DNA of 64,000 nucleotides. Origin: Leptolinea sp964446955 (GTDB lineage Bacteria; Chloroflexota; Anaerolineae; Anaerolineales; Anaerolineaceae). Below the pieces are notes generated by a model. The model was not told the DNA's origin, made no database searches, and worked only from the letters and a program-made list of their open reading frames with translations. Numbering within the stretch: position 1 is the first letter of the stretch; the number at the start of each line of letters is the position of its first letter. The translations under genes were made by a program, and so were the position numbers. Of the stretch, positions 52,840 through 62,144 are shown in pieces. The stretch covers positions 62,001 to 126,000 of the forward strand of contig CAYUQJ010000007.1 in the NCBI GenBank assembly GCA_964446955.1, written 5' to 3'.

Positions 52840-53394
52840 TCAGTCTGTAAAGACGGGAAGATGGCCCAGGGAGATGATGTGTTCCCACTTGGCTCGTTCA
52901 CCTTCCGTTAATATGGCAGCTTCGCCGGTTATCCTGGCATTTGCTTTCTCCATCAACAGACGCATTCCCTGGAGGGTTGAGCCGGTGCTGATGACATCAT
53001 CCACAATTATGACTGATTTGCCTTCCAACAATGCCTGGTCTTTTTCGTCGAGAAACAACGTCTGCGGCTGGCCGGTGGTGATGGATAATGTCTCTGCGGA
53101 TTTGGCTTTACCCATGTAGGGCTTGTAACTCTTGCGCAGAACCACATATGGCTTACCGGTTTCTATGGAGAGAGAGTAGGCAAGTGGAATGCTCTTGGAT
53201 TCGGCAGTAACCAATACGTCAAATTCTTTTGATACCAGTTTTCCGGAAAGCTCTTTAGCGCAAGCCTGAACCAGTTCGGTGTCGCCAAGGATATTCAGAA
53301 TGGCGATGCGAAGTCCGGGTTTGACTTCAAAAAGACGCAGATCGCGGTGTACTCCGGCAATATCAATCGGATAAACGGGACGTGAATCAGGCAT
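52840..53394 (-). CDS. Phosphoribosyltransferase (APRT-like)
   Basis: 184 residues. SVIIVDDVISTGSTLQGM is the PRPP-binding loop; DVLVTAESKSIPLAYSL and KPYVVLRKSYKPYMG are like adenine or xanthine phosphoribosyltransferases (and PurR-type regulators). It would convert a purine base plus PRPP to a nucleotide. Single gene, ending in its own terminator. Confidence 0.85.
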   Translation of the reverse strand: MPDSRPVYPIDIAGVHRDLRLFEVKPGLRIAILNILGDTELVQACAKELSGKLVSKEFDVLVTAESKSIPLAYSLSIETGKPYVVLRKSYKPYMGKAKSAETLSITTGQPQTLFLDEKDQALLEGKSVIIVDDVISTGSTLQGMRLLMEKANARITGEAAILTEGERAKWEHIISLGHLPVFTD

Positions 53395-53492
53395 ATTCTT
53401 CCTCCGGCAGGGGATTTAGTTATTGAATCTTTGAAATAATGGCTTAAATTGTATTATAAACCCTGTAAGAGACAGCTCGAGTGATAGAATCG

Positions 53493-53525
53493 GTACGTGC
53501 CGGGGACGCCGACCCCGGCACGTAC
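53493..53525. repeat. 13-bp perfect inverted repeat
   Basis: GTACGTGCCGGGG and CCCCGGCACGTAC are exact complements around the 7-nt loop ACGCCGA. No T-run follows. It stands alone in the 273-bp gap between the phosphoribosyltransferase and era. Not one of the GTAG REPs (starts GTAC, longer arms). Confidence 0.85.
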
Positions 53526-53667
53526 ATAAGGAGGAGAAGAAGAAGAGAAGTCGCCCTTTGAATCTAATATACCAGCCACGGTTATACGAAGCTTGACGCT
53601 TTCCCTACGATTAACCTACGGCGAGATAACAATTTCATAAATTTCACATGAAAGAAATGTAAACAAA

Positions 53668-54600
53668 ATGACGGAAGATACTCCAAATTACAAAGCGGGT
53701 TACGTGGCGCTGGCCGGTCGGCCGAATGTGGGCAAATCGACGCTGGTTAATTCCCTGCTCAAACAAAAAATCGCGGCGGTTTCCTCCAAGCCACAAACTA
53801 CACGTCGGCGGCAGCTTGGCATTTTAACCCTTCCACAGGCGCAGATCATCTTTGTGGATGCCCCCGGAATTCATTTGCAGCATCATAAGCTGGGCGAAGC
53901 ATTGAATTTGACGGCAGAAGAGGTCATCAGCGATGTGGATATTGTCGCCTGGATGGTGGATGGTTCTGCCGAACCGTCGGGTGATGACCTTCAGGCGCGT
54001 GATATGGTGGTACGTGGCAAACGCCGGAAAAAATTGTTGGTAATCAATAAGATGGACCGGGTTCCCGAAGAGAACCGCGCGGTGGCTGTTGACCGCTATC
54101 AATGTCTGCTACCTGAAGCCCGCCCCTTGGTCATCTCCGCCGAGACCGGTGAAGGGTTGGAGGATCTCATTGCCGCTATCATCGAGTTGTTGCCTGAACA
54201 TCCAACGTATTTTGAGGATGATGAGATCACAGATCTTTATGAACGGGAGATCGCGTCTGATTTGATCCGTGAAGCCGCGTTGAAGCATTTGCGGGAAGAA
54301 GTGCCGCACGCCCTTGCCGTGCGCATAGATGAATTCAAGGAACGGGATGACGGTAAGACTTATGTGGCAGCCACACTTTTTGTCGAACGTGAATCGCAAA
54401 AAGGGATCGTCATCGGTCAGAAAGCTGAGATGCTTAAAAAAATTGGAACCAGCGCACGTTTGGAAATGGAAAAGATGAGCGAACGCTCGATATTTCTGGA
54501 GTTGCGCGTAAAAGTGGCAAAAGGTTGGCGCGACGATCCGGATTTCCTCACCCGTCTCGGTTTTGAAACAACAACCAAGGCAAAGCGAACGAAAAGGTAG
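53668..54600 (+). CDS. era: GTPase Era
   Basis: 310 residues. G1 GRPNVGKST, G2 TTRRRQLGIL, G3 DAPG in FVDAPGIHL, G4 NKMD, and G5 SAETGEG are present. The C-terminal KH domain shows GIVIGQKAEMLKKIGTSARLEMEK. Era binds 16S rRNA and the 30S subunit to help assembly. Complete and normal in length. Confidence 0.95.
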   Translation: MTEDTPNYKAGYVALAGRPNVGKSTLVNSLLKQKIAAVSSKPQTTRRRQLGILTLPQAQIIFVDAPGIHLQHHKLGEALNLTAEEVISDVDIVAWMVDGSAEPSGDDLQARDMVVRGKRRKKLLVINKMDRVPEENRAVAVDRYQCLLPEARPLVISAETGEGLEDLIAAIIELLPEHPTYFEDDEITDLYEREIASDLIREAALKHLREEVPHALAVRIDEFKERDDGKTYVAATLFVERESQKGIVIGQKAEMLKKIGTSARLEMEKMSERSIFLELRVKVAKGWRDDPDFLTRLGFETTTKAKRTKR

Positions 54601-54671
54601 AATTAACATAGTTTCCGGGACGTGCACTTGGATGTATCTGTTAAACACCCTGCATCATATGGAGAATTCCC

Positions 54672-55145
54672 ATGAAAATAGCCATTGGCAGCGATCACGC
54701 GGCATTTGCCCTTAAAGAGGTAGTAAGGAAGCACCTAATTGATTCCGGACATGACGTCAAAGACCTTGGAGCGTACACACCGGACCGGACGGATTATCCG
54801 GTCTATGGCGAAAAAGTTGCCCGTTATGTTGTGTCCGGGCAGGCAGAGTATGGCGTGGTGATCTGTGGAACAGGGGCGGGAATTTCCATATCAGCCAACA
54901 AGGTTCCCGGAGCACGCTGTGTACTGGCCACCGAACCCTACACGGCAGTCCTTTCGCGTCGTCACAATGATGCAAATTTGCTGGCCATGGGCGCTCGGGT
55001 CATTGGTGAAGGCCTGGCCTGTATGATCGTTGACCAATTCCTGGAAGCTGAATTTGAAGGCGGCCGGCACGCGGAACGGGTGGCACTCATTACCAAACTG
55101 GATGAAAATCGAGATTCAAAGACGAACGTTCTTTCGCAGGATTAA
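54672..55145 (+). CDS. rpiB: Ribose-5-phosphate isomerase B
   Basis: 157 residues. MKIAIGSDHAAFALKE, GVVICGTGAGISISANKVPGARC (active-site Cys) and SRRHNDANLLAMGARVIG are RpiB signatures. It interconverts ribose-5-P and ribulose-5-P. GGAGAA lies upstream. It heads a three-gene run with the aldolase (4-bp gap) and the PfkB kinase. Confidence 0.93.
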   Translation: MKIAIGSDHAAFALKEVVRKHLIDSGHDVKDLGAYTPDRTDYPVYGEKVARYVVSGQAEYGVVICGTGAGISISANKVPGARCVLATEPYTAVLSRRHNDANLLAMGARVIGEGLACMIVDQFLEAEFEGGRHAERVALITKLDENRDSKTNVLSQD

Positions 55146-55148
55146 TTC

Positions 55149-55832
55149 ATGTCCCTGATGTACGCGGAGACGCGTGAACGTATTGCCGAGCTTGGAAAGT
55201 TGATGTTCGACAGAAAACTTTCCGACACAGCGGGCGGGAATATCTCTGCCCGTGTGGGTTCTCATATCTGTATCACACCCCGATTCGCGGGAAGCAAACG
55301 CCTGTGGCATTTGCGGCCTGAGCAGGTGCTGGTTACCGAACCGGACGGTAGAAAACTTGACGGCGATGGGGAGATTTCCCGTGAGGCAAAAGTACACTAC
55401 GCGCTCTTAAATGCGTTTCCACAATCCGGTGCGGTTGTCCATTCACACACGTTGAACATCATGGTTTTTTGCTGTGCCAACCGGTCAATGCCACCGGTGA
55501 TGGAAGCCACCCAAAAATATGGTGAAATACCGGTATGCCCTTACGCGACCGCACATTCCGGTTTGTTGGCGCAATATCTGCTGGATTTATTCAATGGTCA
55601 GGACGATCGTATCCGAACATGCGGCGCGGCGGTCATGGCGGCTTACCACGGTCTATTTACTCTGGCACCGGACCTTGAAACAGCTTTTGATGCCACAGAG
55701 CGATTGGACCGTAATGCGTTTATTATCTTGCAGGCACGCAGCCTTATGCCGGCATATACTGACCCCGGGGATGTTATATCGAAAACCTGCGCGGATACCA
55801 TTTCCCGATTTAAAGCGGACCATAACGCCTGA
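55149..55832 (+). CDS. Class II aldolase/adducin family protein
   Basis: 227 residues. GNISARVGSHICITPR is the phosphate site, VVHSHTLNIMVFC has two metal-binding His residues, and MAAYHGLFTLAPD carries the third His. Fuculose- or rhamnulose-phosphate aldolases cleave sugar phosphates to dihydroxyacetone phosphate and an aldehyde. Between rpiB and a PfkB kinase, so a sugar-phosphate role fits. The precise substrate is unknown. Confidence 0.88.
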   Translation: MSLMYAETRERIAELGKLMFDRKLSDTAGGNISARVGSHICITPRFAGSKRLWHLRPEQVLVTEPDGRKLDGDGEISREAKVHYALLNAFPQSGAVVHSHTLNIMVFCCANRSMPPVMEATQKYGEIPVCPYATAHSGLLAQYLLDLFNGQDDRIRTCGAAVMAAYHGLFTLAPDLETAFDATERLDRNAFIILQARSLMPAYTDPGDVISKTCADTISRFKADHNA

Positions 55833-55837
55833 TCGGT

Positions 55838-56773
55838 ATGATTGTTACTGTTAACCCCAACACTTGCCTCGACCGCACATTGGTCGTTCCAGAGTTCCAT
55901 TTGAACAAAACCATCCGGGCAAGTCGCTGCGCGCTTGGAATGGGTGGGAAAGCGGCGGATGCTTCATGGATACTGGGCGAATACGGGATAACAAGCCTGG
56001 CGTTGGGATTTGCGGCTGGTGATACCGGAACCCGGATGGAGCAAATGCTTCGGGAAAAAGGTGTTCAAACTGATTTCACACAAGTGGATGGGGAAACCCG
56101 GGTCCATACCGTGGTTGTTCTGGAAGATGGCAGTGGACAGACCACATTTGCGGTACCGTCCCTTATTGTGCGTCCGGAACATGTCACAGATTTGGAATGT
56201 CGCTATGATCGGGCGCTTGGTAAAGCGACCTGTGTGGTGATCGGCGGCACACTGCCACAGGGTGTGCCCGACTCTTTATATAAACAGATGATTTTAAAAG
56301 CTGAAGGCAGGAATATCCCGGTAATACTGGATGCCAGTGGTCCCTGCCTGGCAGCGGGGCTTGAAGGGCATCCAACCATTATCAAGCCAAACCAGGCTGA
56401 ACTTGAAGAGTTATCCGGATGTCCACTCAATACGGATGGCGAAGTTATCAGGTTTTGCGAAGAGATTGGCAAACAGTATGGAAGTATGGTTATCGTTTCT
56501 CTTGGAGATGATGGTATGCTGGCCGTGCTGCCGGAGAAAGTTTACCGGATACCCGTGCTGCCTGTCAGGATCGTTTCCACGGCCGGAGCAGGTGATGGTA
56601 TTCTGGCTGGATTGGCAGCCGCCCTGTCATCAGGTTGGCCACTGGAAGAGGGCTTGAAATTGGGAACAGCCATGGCAGCCGCGGTTTGCATGCAGCTTGC
56701 CACGGCAGATTGCCGCAGGGAGGATATTGAGCGGTTATTGCCTCTTGTCAAGTTACTGCCGGTTGATAAATAA
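55838..56773 (+). CDS. 1-phosphofructokinase/tagatose-6-P kinase-like PfkB kinase
   Basis: 311 residues. MIVTVNPNTCLDRTL, GMGGKAADASWILGEYG, NQAELEEL and STAGAGDGILAGLAAAL (anion hole and catalytic Asp) are the 1-phosphofructokinase/LacC group features. It phosphorylates a sugar phosphate using ATP. Last gene before a strong bidirectional terminator. Confidence 0.9.
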   Translation: MIVTVNPNTCLDRTLVVPEFHLNKTIRASRCALGMGGKAADASWILGEYGITSLALGFAAGDTGTRMEQMLREKGVQTDFTQVDGETRVHTVVVLEDGSGQTTFAVPSLIVRPEHVTDLECRYDRALGKATCVVIGGTLPQGVPDSLYKQMILKAEGRNIPVILDASGPCLAAGLEGHPTIIKPNQAELEELSGCPLNTDGEVIRFCEEIGKQYGSMVIVSLGDDGMLAVLPEKVYRIPVLPVRIVSTAGAGDGILAGLAAALSSGWPLEEGLKLGTAMAAAVCMQLATADCRREDIERLLPLVKLLPVDK

Positions 56774-56803
56774 AAAACTGGAAGCGCTGGGCTTCCAGTT
56801 TTT
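56773..56803. terminator. Bidirectional intrinsic terminator
   Basis: AAAAACTGGAAGC and GCTTCCAGTTTTT pair perfectly over 13 bp with loop GCTGG. Both ends give T-runs, so it closes the PfkB transcript and the convergent DsbD-like transcript. Confidence 0.9.
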
Positions 56804-56806
56804 GAA

Positions 56807-58255
56807 CTATGGACGTCGCCGCCGGACCTTCGAAGTCGGTTTCATTTCTGTTCCGATATAAATACCCATTGCCGGAAGGATCCCGCGGTGGAAGATCAGG
56901 ATTATCACCGTTGTCACAATGGCTGCCCCAAACACAAGCAGTGAACTGGATAATCTGTTCATGATAAATGGATCAACCAGCATGGCGATTGCCAGGGCAA
57001 GCATCAGTGTTCCACCGATCAGTTTAAGGATGCGGCCATGTTTTTCTTCCAGTTTCGATGATTTTAGTGTAACAACAGCCGTCATAAAGATGGCAAATTC
57101 ATCCAACTGGTATATGGCGATGTAAAGAAGAAGGAGCAGAATAAAGGTCAGTGGGGCGATTTGGTGGGCGGAAAGTAAATTGGTCCAAACAACCGGAAAT
57201 CCAGCCGTGCAGGCAAATTCCACAAGGGATACACCGGCTGCCAAAACAACTGTGGCACATACCAGACCCCAGAAGGAATTGCTCTCGTTAACCACCTTCC
57301 GCATTTTTTGATATAGACCGGTTTTGTTCTCGTCCGCAATAGTGAAGGATAGCCCTTCTTTAAACCAGAAGTAATCTTTGATATTCACGATCGCGAAGAA
57401 CAGAGCAACCAGTGAGACAGCGATCTGAATCCAACCCATTGAACTAAGCAGGGTTATGGCACTGAAAATCCCAAGGATAAACAGACCGTAAACGAAAGCT
57501 GTCACCGTGATAAATACAACACCGATGATCATCACTTTTTTTCGCGAGCCGCTATGCAGGCTGATTGCCAAAAGCATGGTTAATGCCCAGATGGAACAGG
57601 GGTTTACTCCATCAACAAGGGCAATCAAAAGAGTCGCGATCACCATCGATTGCTGTTCAAGGTCGACTGGCCCAATCAGGGGGAGATCCAATGTGTAGAC
57701 ACCATATGATTCGGCAGAGGTTTCCACGGGTTCCGGTTCAGCGGCCTGCGCTTCAACCATGGCCGCTTCGAGCGCGGCCTGTACTTCGGACAGTGGAACG
57801 CCAGCGGCTATCTCTTCTTCTGTCAGAATCCCTTCAGCTGGATCTCTACAACCTTCAACCGAGCATGTTTTGATTGCTTCTTCTATTTCTTTTGCATAGC
57901 CATCTGAGAAACCGATCCAGTATTTGTCATCGATAATGGCAATGGGAACGCCTGCTGCTTCAAATCCATTCCCGATGGCCAGCTTATCCATGATCTCCAG
58001 GTTCCCCGCCGTGTAATACACTTCGTAGGTGCGGACTTCAAGGTTCGGATAAAGCTGTTCCTGAGTCGCAAGGAATTCTTTTTCAGCCGCGCAATGAGGG
58101 CAACCATTTCCCCAGATAAAGACCACTACAACGTTATTCTCTTTGTTATCGTTCTTCGCGGCAACTTTTCCGGGAATAAGAAAGGCTACTGAAACCGCAA
58201 GCATTAAACAGGTTAATGTGAGTAATATGTATCGCAAATAATTCTTTTTCCACAT
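56807..58255 (-). CDS. Thioredoxin-like protein fused to a CcdA/DsbD-type membrane domain
   Basis: About 482 residues. An N-terminal signal anchor is followed by an outside thioredoxin-like domain with WGNGCPHCAAEKEFL (Cys52-Pro-His-Cys55). After a Glu/Pro linker comes a six-helix membrane domain that has VNPCSIWALTMLLAISLHSG, typical of DsbD/CcdA electron carriers. It probably moves reducing power to the outside for disulfide control. ATG 58255 chosen; ATG 58267 overlaps the AAGGA site. Confidence 0.8.
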   Translation of the reverse strand: MWKKNYLRYILLTLTCLMLAVSVAFLIPGKVAAKNDNKENNVVVVFIWGNGCPHCAAEKEFLATQEQLYPNLEVRTYEVYYTAGNLEIMDKLAIGNGFEAAGVPIAIIDDKYWIGFSDGYAKEIEEAIKTCSVEGCRDPAEGILTEEEIAAGVPLSEVQAALEAAMVEAQAAEPEPVETSAESYGVYTLDLPLIGPVDLEQQSMVIATLLIALVDGVNPCSIWALTMLLAISLHSGSRKKVMIIGVVFITVTAFVYGLFILGIFSAITLLSSMGWIQIAVSLVALFFAIVNIKDYFWFKEGLSFTIADENKTGLYQKMRKVVNESNSFWGLVCATVVLAAGVSLVEFACTAGFPVVWTNLLSAHQIAPLTFILLLLLYIAIYQLDEFAIFMTAVVTLKSSKLEEKHGRILKLIGGTLMLALAIAMLVDPFIMNRLSSSLLVFGAAIVTTVIILIFHRGILPAMGIYIGTEMKPTSKVRRRRP

Positions 58256-58437
58256 GTTGAAACTCATCCTTCTAAGTAAGAATGCTTTTTGTACACAATT
58301 TTTTGGATATTATAGTCCAACGATTTAAGGTTCTTCAACGGGTACAAAACGCATCATGTTTGGGCTTGACTGTGATCTGAATAAAGACTTTTTTTCCTGG
58401 ATTATTATAAATATGAATGGTATCTCTTTTCAATAAA

Positions 58438-59772
58438 TTACCGAAGGCTTTTCAGTTTTTGTTGCGCGTATAGTCGTAAAGCATCCAGGGTAGGCGCATT
58501 CTGTGTCCAAAGAGAACACTCACGATAAGCAGCCTTAGCCTCATTGATTTTACCCAATCTGGCAAGCAGGTCAGCCTGATCACATTTTAATTGAGCCCAT
58601 TCAATTTGTTGCGGTTCGGTTACCAGTGAAGCGGCTTTGGCGTAGGCCTCAGATGCCAGTACCGGACGTTCGTCATTCAATAATTCGACGGCAACTGACT
58701 GACAGCTTTCCACTGTAGTACAACGTCGGATTCCTGTCAGCGTGGATTGTCGGGTAGACCATATCATAATACCCGCCAGCACCAGAAAAAAGAGGAACAC
58801 AATCGCGTAGGGTAACCATTTATGTGATTTCGCGGACTCTCCGGGTTTGGTTATCCGTTTGCCCCAGGTCCTGACAGTCGGTTTTGCAGTATGTGCTTTT
58901 TCTTGGGTTGGATTGTCAATTCGGTTTTTGGAACAAACCGCGGAGAAGGTATTGATGAGCTCTGCCGCGGTATCAAAGCGACCAACCGGGTCTTTGCTTA
59001 GTGCTTTCTCAAGCACTGGTTCGATTTGGTGAGGCAGGTCTTTTCGAAAAGACAGAACAGATGGTGCCGGTTCATGCACTTGTTTGTGCAGGACAACAAT
59101 GGGAGATTCTGCTTCAAAGGGAACCTGACCCGTCAGCATTTCGAACAGGATTACACCGAGTGAATAGATATCGCTTGATGCAGTCAATGATTCGTCGCTG
59201 CCCTGTTCGGGTGACATGTACGCCGGTGTACCCATTATGGCACCGCTTCGTGTTATTCCCGACTGGCCTATGATGCGGGCAATCCCGAAATCGGACAAGA
59301 AGGCGTTGCCAGACTTGTCCAGCAGGATATTTGACGGCTTGAGGTCCCGGTGAAGCATCCCCTGACTGTGCGCGTAATCCAACGCGCTGGCAATCTGTGA
59401 AAGAATACGCGAAATTACTCTAAAGGACAAATACTTGCCCGTCTCCTTTTGTTTATCCAATAGTTCCTTTAGTGTTCCCCCGTTAATATATTCCATAACC
59501 ATGTAAAGACGGTCTTTCTGCGTGTCAAAATCATAGACCTGAACAATGTTTGTGTGACGAAGGTTGGCTGCCAGCCTGGCTTCGCGCTCAAACCGGGCAA
59601 TAAAATCAGAATCATTCGCAAGGGAAGAATGTAGAATCTTGACCGCCACTGTCCGATCCAGTTTTTCATGGCGTCCGCGGTAAACTTCGGCCATTCCACC
59701 CTTACCTATTCGGTCAATTATTCGGTATTTCCCCAATAGATCGCCGGGTTTGGTGATCTGCGATAATGACAT
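58438..59772 (-). CDS. Ser/Thr protein kinase, PknB type, membrane-anchored
   Basis: 444 residues. The kinase domain has GKGGMAEV (glycine loop), VAVKIL (Lys45), HRDLKPSN (Asp143) and SDFGIAR (Asp161), plus MGTPAYMSPEQ. A helix (WLPYAIVFLFFLVLAGIMIW) near residue 330 leads to an outside part with TPR-like pairs of helices (SEAYAKAASLVTEPQQIEWAQL). It is a eukaryotic-like kinase for signalling. No PASTA domain. Stands alone. Confidence 0.92.
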   Translation of the reverse strand: MSLSQITKPGDLLGKYRIIDRIGKGGMAEVYRGRHEKLDRTVAVKILHSSLANDSDFIARFEREARLAANLRHTNIVQVYDFDTQKDRLYMVMEYINGGTLKELLDKQKETGKYLSFRVISRILSQIASALDYAHSQGMLHRDLKPSNILLDKSGNAFLSDFGIARIIGQSGITRSGAIMGTPAYMSPEQGSDESLTASSDIYSLGVILFEMLTGQVPFEAESPIVVLHKQVHEPAPSVLSFRKDLPHQIEPVLEKALSKDPVGRFDTAAELINTFSAVCSKNRIDNPTQEKAHTAKPTVRTWGKRITKPGESAKSHKWLPYAIVFLFFLVLAGIMIWSTRQSTLTGIRRCTTVESCQSVAVELLNDERPVLASEAYAKAASLVTEPQQIEWAQLKCDQADLLARLGKINEAKAAYRECSLWTQNAPTLDALRLYAQQKLKSLR

Positions 59773-59845
59773 GGTCTACCTGTCTCGAAAGTGGATGTAC
59801 GATTTTCCCGATAGCTGATTTTTGGGATGAAAAAAAGGGATTTGA

Positions 59846-60664
59846 TTAGCCGGCCAGTTCAATATTCTCGGCATGGAATCGCTCCTGAATACGATCCATC
59901 AATTGCAGACGAAGCTCTGCTGCTTTTCCGAATAAGGCTTTAGCGATTACTTTGATCTCCACTTTGCTGCCTGATAGATTATCGGAGCCAACAATTTGGA
60001 AAGGTTCAAGCAGATCTTCCATTGTGGAGAAGTTTTCGTTGCTGATCGTCCGCAGGACTTCTGTGGCGCGGCCTACATCTTGCGGAGAAACAAACAGGCT
60101 GATATTCGCGTTGGAAAACTTTCCTCGGCTGAAATTCCGGACAATCCGTATCTCGCCGTTTGGAAGTGTATAGACTTCGCCGGTTGCCGCCCGGACCAAT
60201 GTAGTGGTCAGGTTGATTTCTTCCACGATACCCTGGATGTTACCTCCGGGGATAAAGAATTCAACTTTCTCACCGATATCAAACGTCACATTGAAAATGA
60301 AGCTCATCCCTGCGAGCAGATCACTGATCAACGGTTTTGCTCCCAGACCAAAAGCGGCAGAGAAAAGTCCAATGATCCAGATGAGGGTGGTCATGGGTAC
60401 GAACAGCGACATGGATGCCAAAATAGCCAGGACAAAAGCGAGCAATGTAATACCGCTGGTGAGAAGAGATTTCAATGTCCGGGTGCGTTCAAGTGATGGA
60501 CGGCGTTGTTTGGGCGCAAAACGGGCGAGCGAAACTGCCCGGCGAGCCAGCATCCCCCCAAGGGATGAAATGATAAAAGCTGCCACGAAAAACGCCAGTA
60601 TGATAATCAGGGTCTCAAGACTTACTTTGTTTATAGTTATCTGTCCGTTTTCAAAAGTACCCAT
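59846..60664 (-). CDS. Small-conductance mechanosensitive channel (MscS family)
   Basis: 272 residues. Three N-terminal helices include the pore-lining GLFSAAFGLGAKPLISDLLAGMSFIFNV, followed by a beta domain with VEEINLTTTLVRAATGEVYTLPNGEIRIVRNFSR, the core MscS motif, and a C-terminal alpha-beta part. It releases solutes on hypo-osmotic shock. 5 bp after the gene at 60670, same strand, so probably one unit. Confidence 0.93.
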   Translation of the reverse strand: MGTFENGQITINKVSLETLIIILAFFVAAFIISSLGGMLARRAVSLARFAPKQRRPSLERTRTLKSLLTSGITLLAFVLAILASMSLFVPMTTLIWIIGLFSAAFGLGAKPLISDLLAGMSFIFNVTFDIGEKVEFFIPGGNIQGIVEEINLTTTLVRAATGEVYTLPNGEIRIVRNFSRGKFSNANISLFVSPQDVGRATEVLRTISNENFSTMEDLLEPFQIVGSDNLSGSKVEIKVIAKALFGKAAELRLQLMDRIQERFHAENIELAG

Positions 60665-60669
60665 AATGG

Positions 60670-61206
60670 CTACTGCCTTGGTTCCGGGGTGATAATAGCA
60701 GGTTTAGACCTGCCCTGGGCGGATTGTATGACAATTCCGGCCAGAATCAGTACGAGCAGGATGATCAATCCGTTGGAGCCGGCAATGTCCAATCCGCGGA
60801 TAATCAGAGTCGCACCGGCAAAACTGGATATGATCACCAGTGCGAGGTCAAACAGAATTTTTACCAAAAATATCCCTATCAGGCCGCCAACAAGGAATAC
60901 AGCCCAGTTCCAATCCGGCATCGCGATTTTTAATGTATCAATCAGGGATATAGAAAGAAAACCGCCAGCGATGAAACCCGCAATCCCGACCATGATCTTT
61001 TGAAGTATTAGAGCCAGCACGGCGAATCCGCCACCGATGGCAACGGCCACGATCACCCTTTCCACCATACCTTCAGGATGGAGAAAGAATTCGGAAACAA
61101 ACAGCCCTGCTGCAGCTCCGCATAGGCCAACAAAGAACCAGTATAATTTTTTGCCGGCAACCAGAAGCAATCCTCCCGCTGTTATTTGAAAAATGTTCGC
61201 AATCAT
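60670..61206 (-). CDS. Small polytopic membrane protein, DUF4203-like
   Basis: 178 residues with six or seven hydrophobic helices separated by short Gly-rich turns (GGLLLVAGKKLYWFFVGLCGAAAGLF), a pattern seen in DUF4203/TMEM198-like proteins. The start at 61206 was chosen because GAGGTGCGT precedes it; the longer frame lies upstream of that site. Upstream of the MscS gene, perhaps a partner. Function unknown. Confidence 0.6.
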   Translation of the reverse strand: MIANIFQITAGGLLLVAGKKLYWFFVGLCGAAAGLFVSEFFLHPEGMVERVIVAVAIGGGFAVLALILQKIMVGIAGFIAGGFLSISLIDTLKIAMPDWNWAVFLVGGLIGIFLVKILFDLALVIISSFAGATLIIRGLDIAGSNGLIILLVLILAGIVIQSAQGRSKPAIITPEPRQ

Positions 61207-61304
61207 ACGCACCTCATGGAATGTCACATGAACTGTCTGCGCCATATGATACCGTATCTCACGTTATAATACCGTGATTCTGATTCCCTGTATGGACACA
61301 GCCA

Positions 61305-61943
61305 ATGGAAAAACCTGCAATTATTCTCCCGACAGAACTGGTAGAGGTATTCAAACGGTTCAAAAAACCCGTGGATGTTCAGGCTTTTCTGGATGCCACT
61401 CCGTACAGTCCGGAAGACCGAAACCGTTGTCCTGTTAATGTTGTGAAAGACCGGTTGGCACACTGTCTTGATGGTGGACTGTTTGGTGCACTGGGTCTGC
61501 GGTATCTTGGGTATCCCCCGGTGATCGTTGATCTGCAATCGGATGAGGGGTTGGATGATGACCATGTGCTGGCAGTTTACCGTTTGAACGATCTTTGGGG
61601 GGCAGTGGCAAAGTCGAATTTCAATGGTTTGCGTCTGCGTGAACCGGTTTTTCGCACTTTGCGAGAACTGGCCATGTCATACTTTGAAGACTATTTCAAT
61701 GTTAATGGTGTTAAATCATTACGATATTACACGGTACCCCTTGACCTGACCCGTTTGGATAATTACAACTGGATGTCAGAGGACAGCGGGGCTGATGTGA
61801 TCGAAAAAATTCTGAAACATCGCGGAAAAACATCCCTGGTTCCACGAGATGCCATCAGCAATTTTAACAAAGTGGATGAACTTTCGTATCAGGCGGGAAT
61901 GCTGGGAGTCAATCATTCCGGATTGTACAAACCCCGTAATTGA
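61305..61943 (+). CDS. Conserved hypothetical protein, possible papain-like fold
   Basis: 212 residues. A CLDGGLFGALGLRYLGYPPVIVDLQS stretch and a HVLAVYRLNDLWGAVAKSNFNGLR stretch give a Cys and a His spaced as in transglutaminase/papain-like proteins. I do not assign a function. Divergent from the MscS pair, upstream of the thiamine operon. Confidence 0.6.
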   Translation: MEKPAIILPTELVEVFKRFKKPVDVQAFLDATPYSPEDRNRCPVNVVKDRLAHCLDGGLFGALGLRYLGYPPVIVDLQSDEGLDDDHVLAVYRLNDLWGAVAKSNFNGLRLREPVFRTLRELAMSYFEDYFNVNGVKSLRYYTVPLDLTRLDNYNWMSEDSGADVIEKILKHRGKTSLVPRDAISNFNKVDELSYQAGMLGVNHSGLYKPRN

Positions 61944-61964
61944 GAGTGGTTTTTCTACAACGAT

Positions 61965-61993
61965 TTGATAATTTCACCGGGCTGCGGTATTAT
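61965..61993 (+). promoter_or_regulatory. Sigma-70 promoter for the thiamine operon
   Basis: -35 TTGATA (61965-61970) and -10 TATTAT (61988-61993) with a 17-bp spacer. It lies just before the TPP riboswitch. Confidence 0.7.
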
Positions 61994-62007
61994 ATAAGCA
62001 CATTAAA

Positions 62008-62097
62008 TAACGGGGAGCCTGACGTTTCCAGGCTGAGAGGAGAACGCAAAGTTCTCGACCCGCTGAACCTGATCCGGATAATGCCGGCGTAGGGAGG
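62008..62097 (+). ncRNA. TPP riboswitch (Thi-box)
   Basis: Signature blocks in order: GGGGAGCC, GGCTGAGAGG, GACCCGCTGAACCTGATC, GGATAATGCCGGCGTAGGGA. They match the thiamine pyrophosphate riboswitch. A terminator hairpin at 62118 lies between it and the thiamine pyrophosphokinase gene, so TPP is expected to favour termination. Confidence 0.95.
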
Positions 62098-62117
62098 TAT
62101 AAGCGCTCACAACCAGC

Positions 62118-62143
62118 ACCCTCCCACCGGCGGAGGGTTTTTT
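62118..62143 (+). terminator. Riboswitch-controlled terminator holding the ribosome site
   Basis: ACCCTCC (62118-62124) and GGAGGGT (62132-62138) form a 7-bp stem with a 7-nt loop, then a run of six T. The right arm GGAGG is also the only ribosome site for the TTG at 62145 (8 nt away), so the hairpin can block both transcription and translation. Confidence 0.85.
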
Positions 62144-62144
62144 A

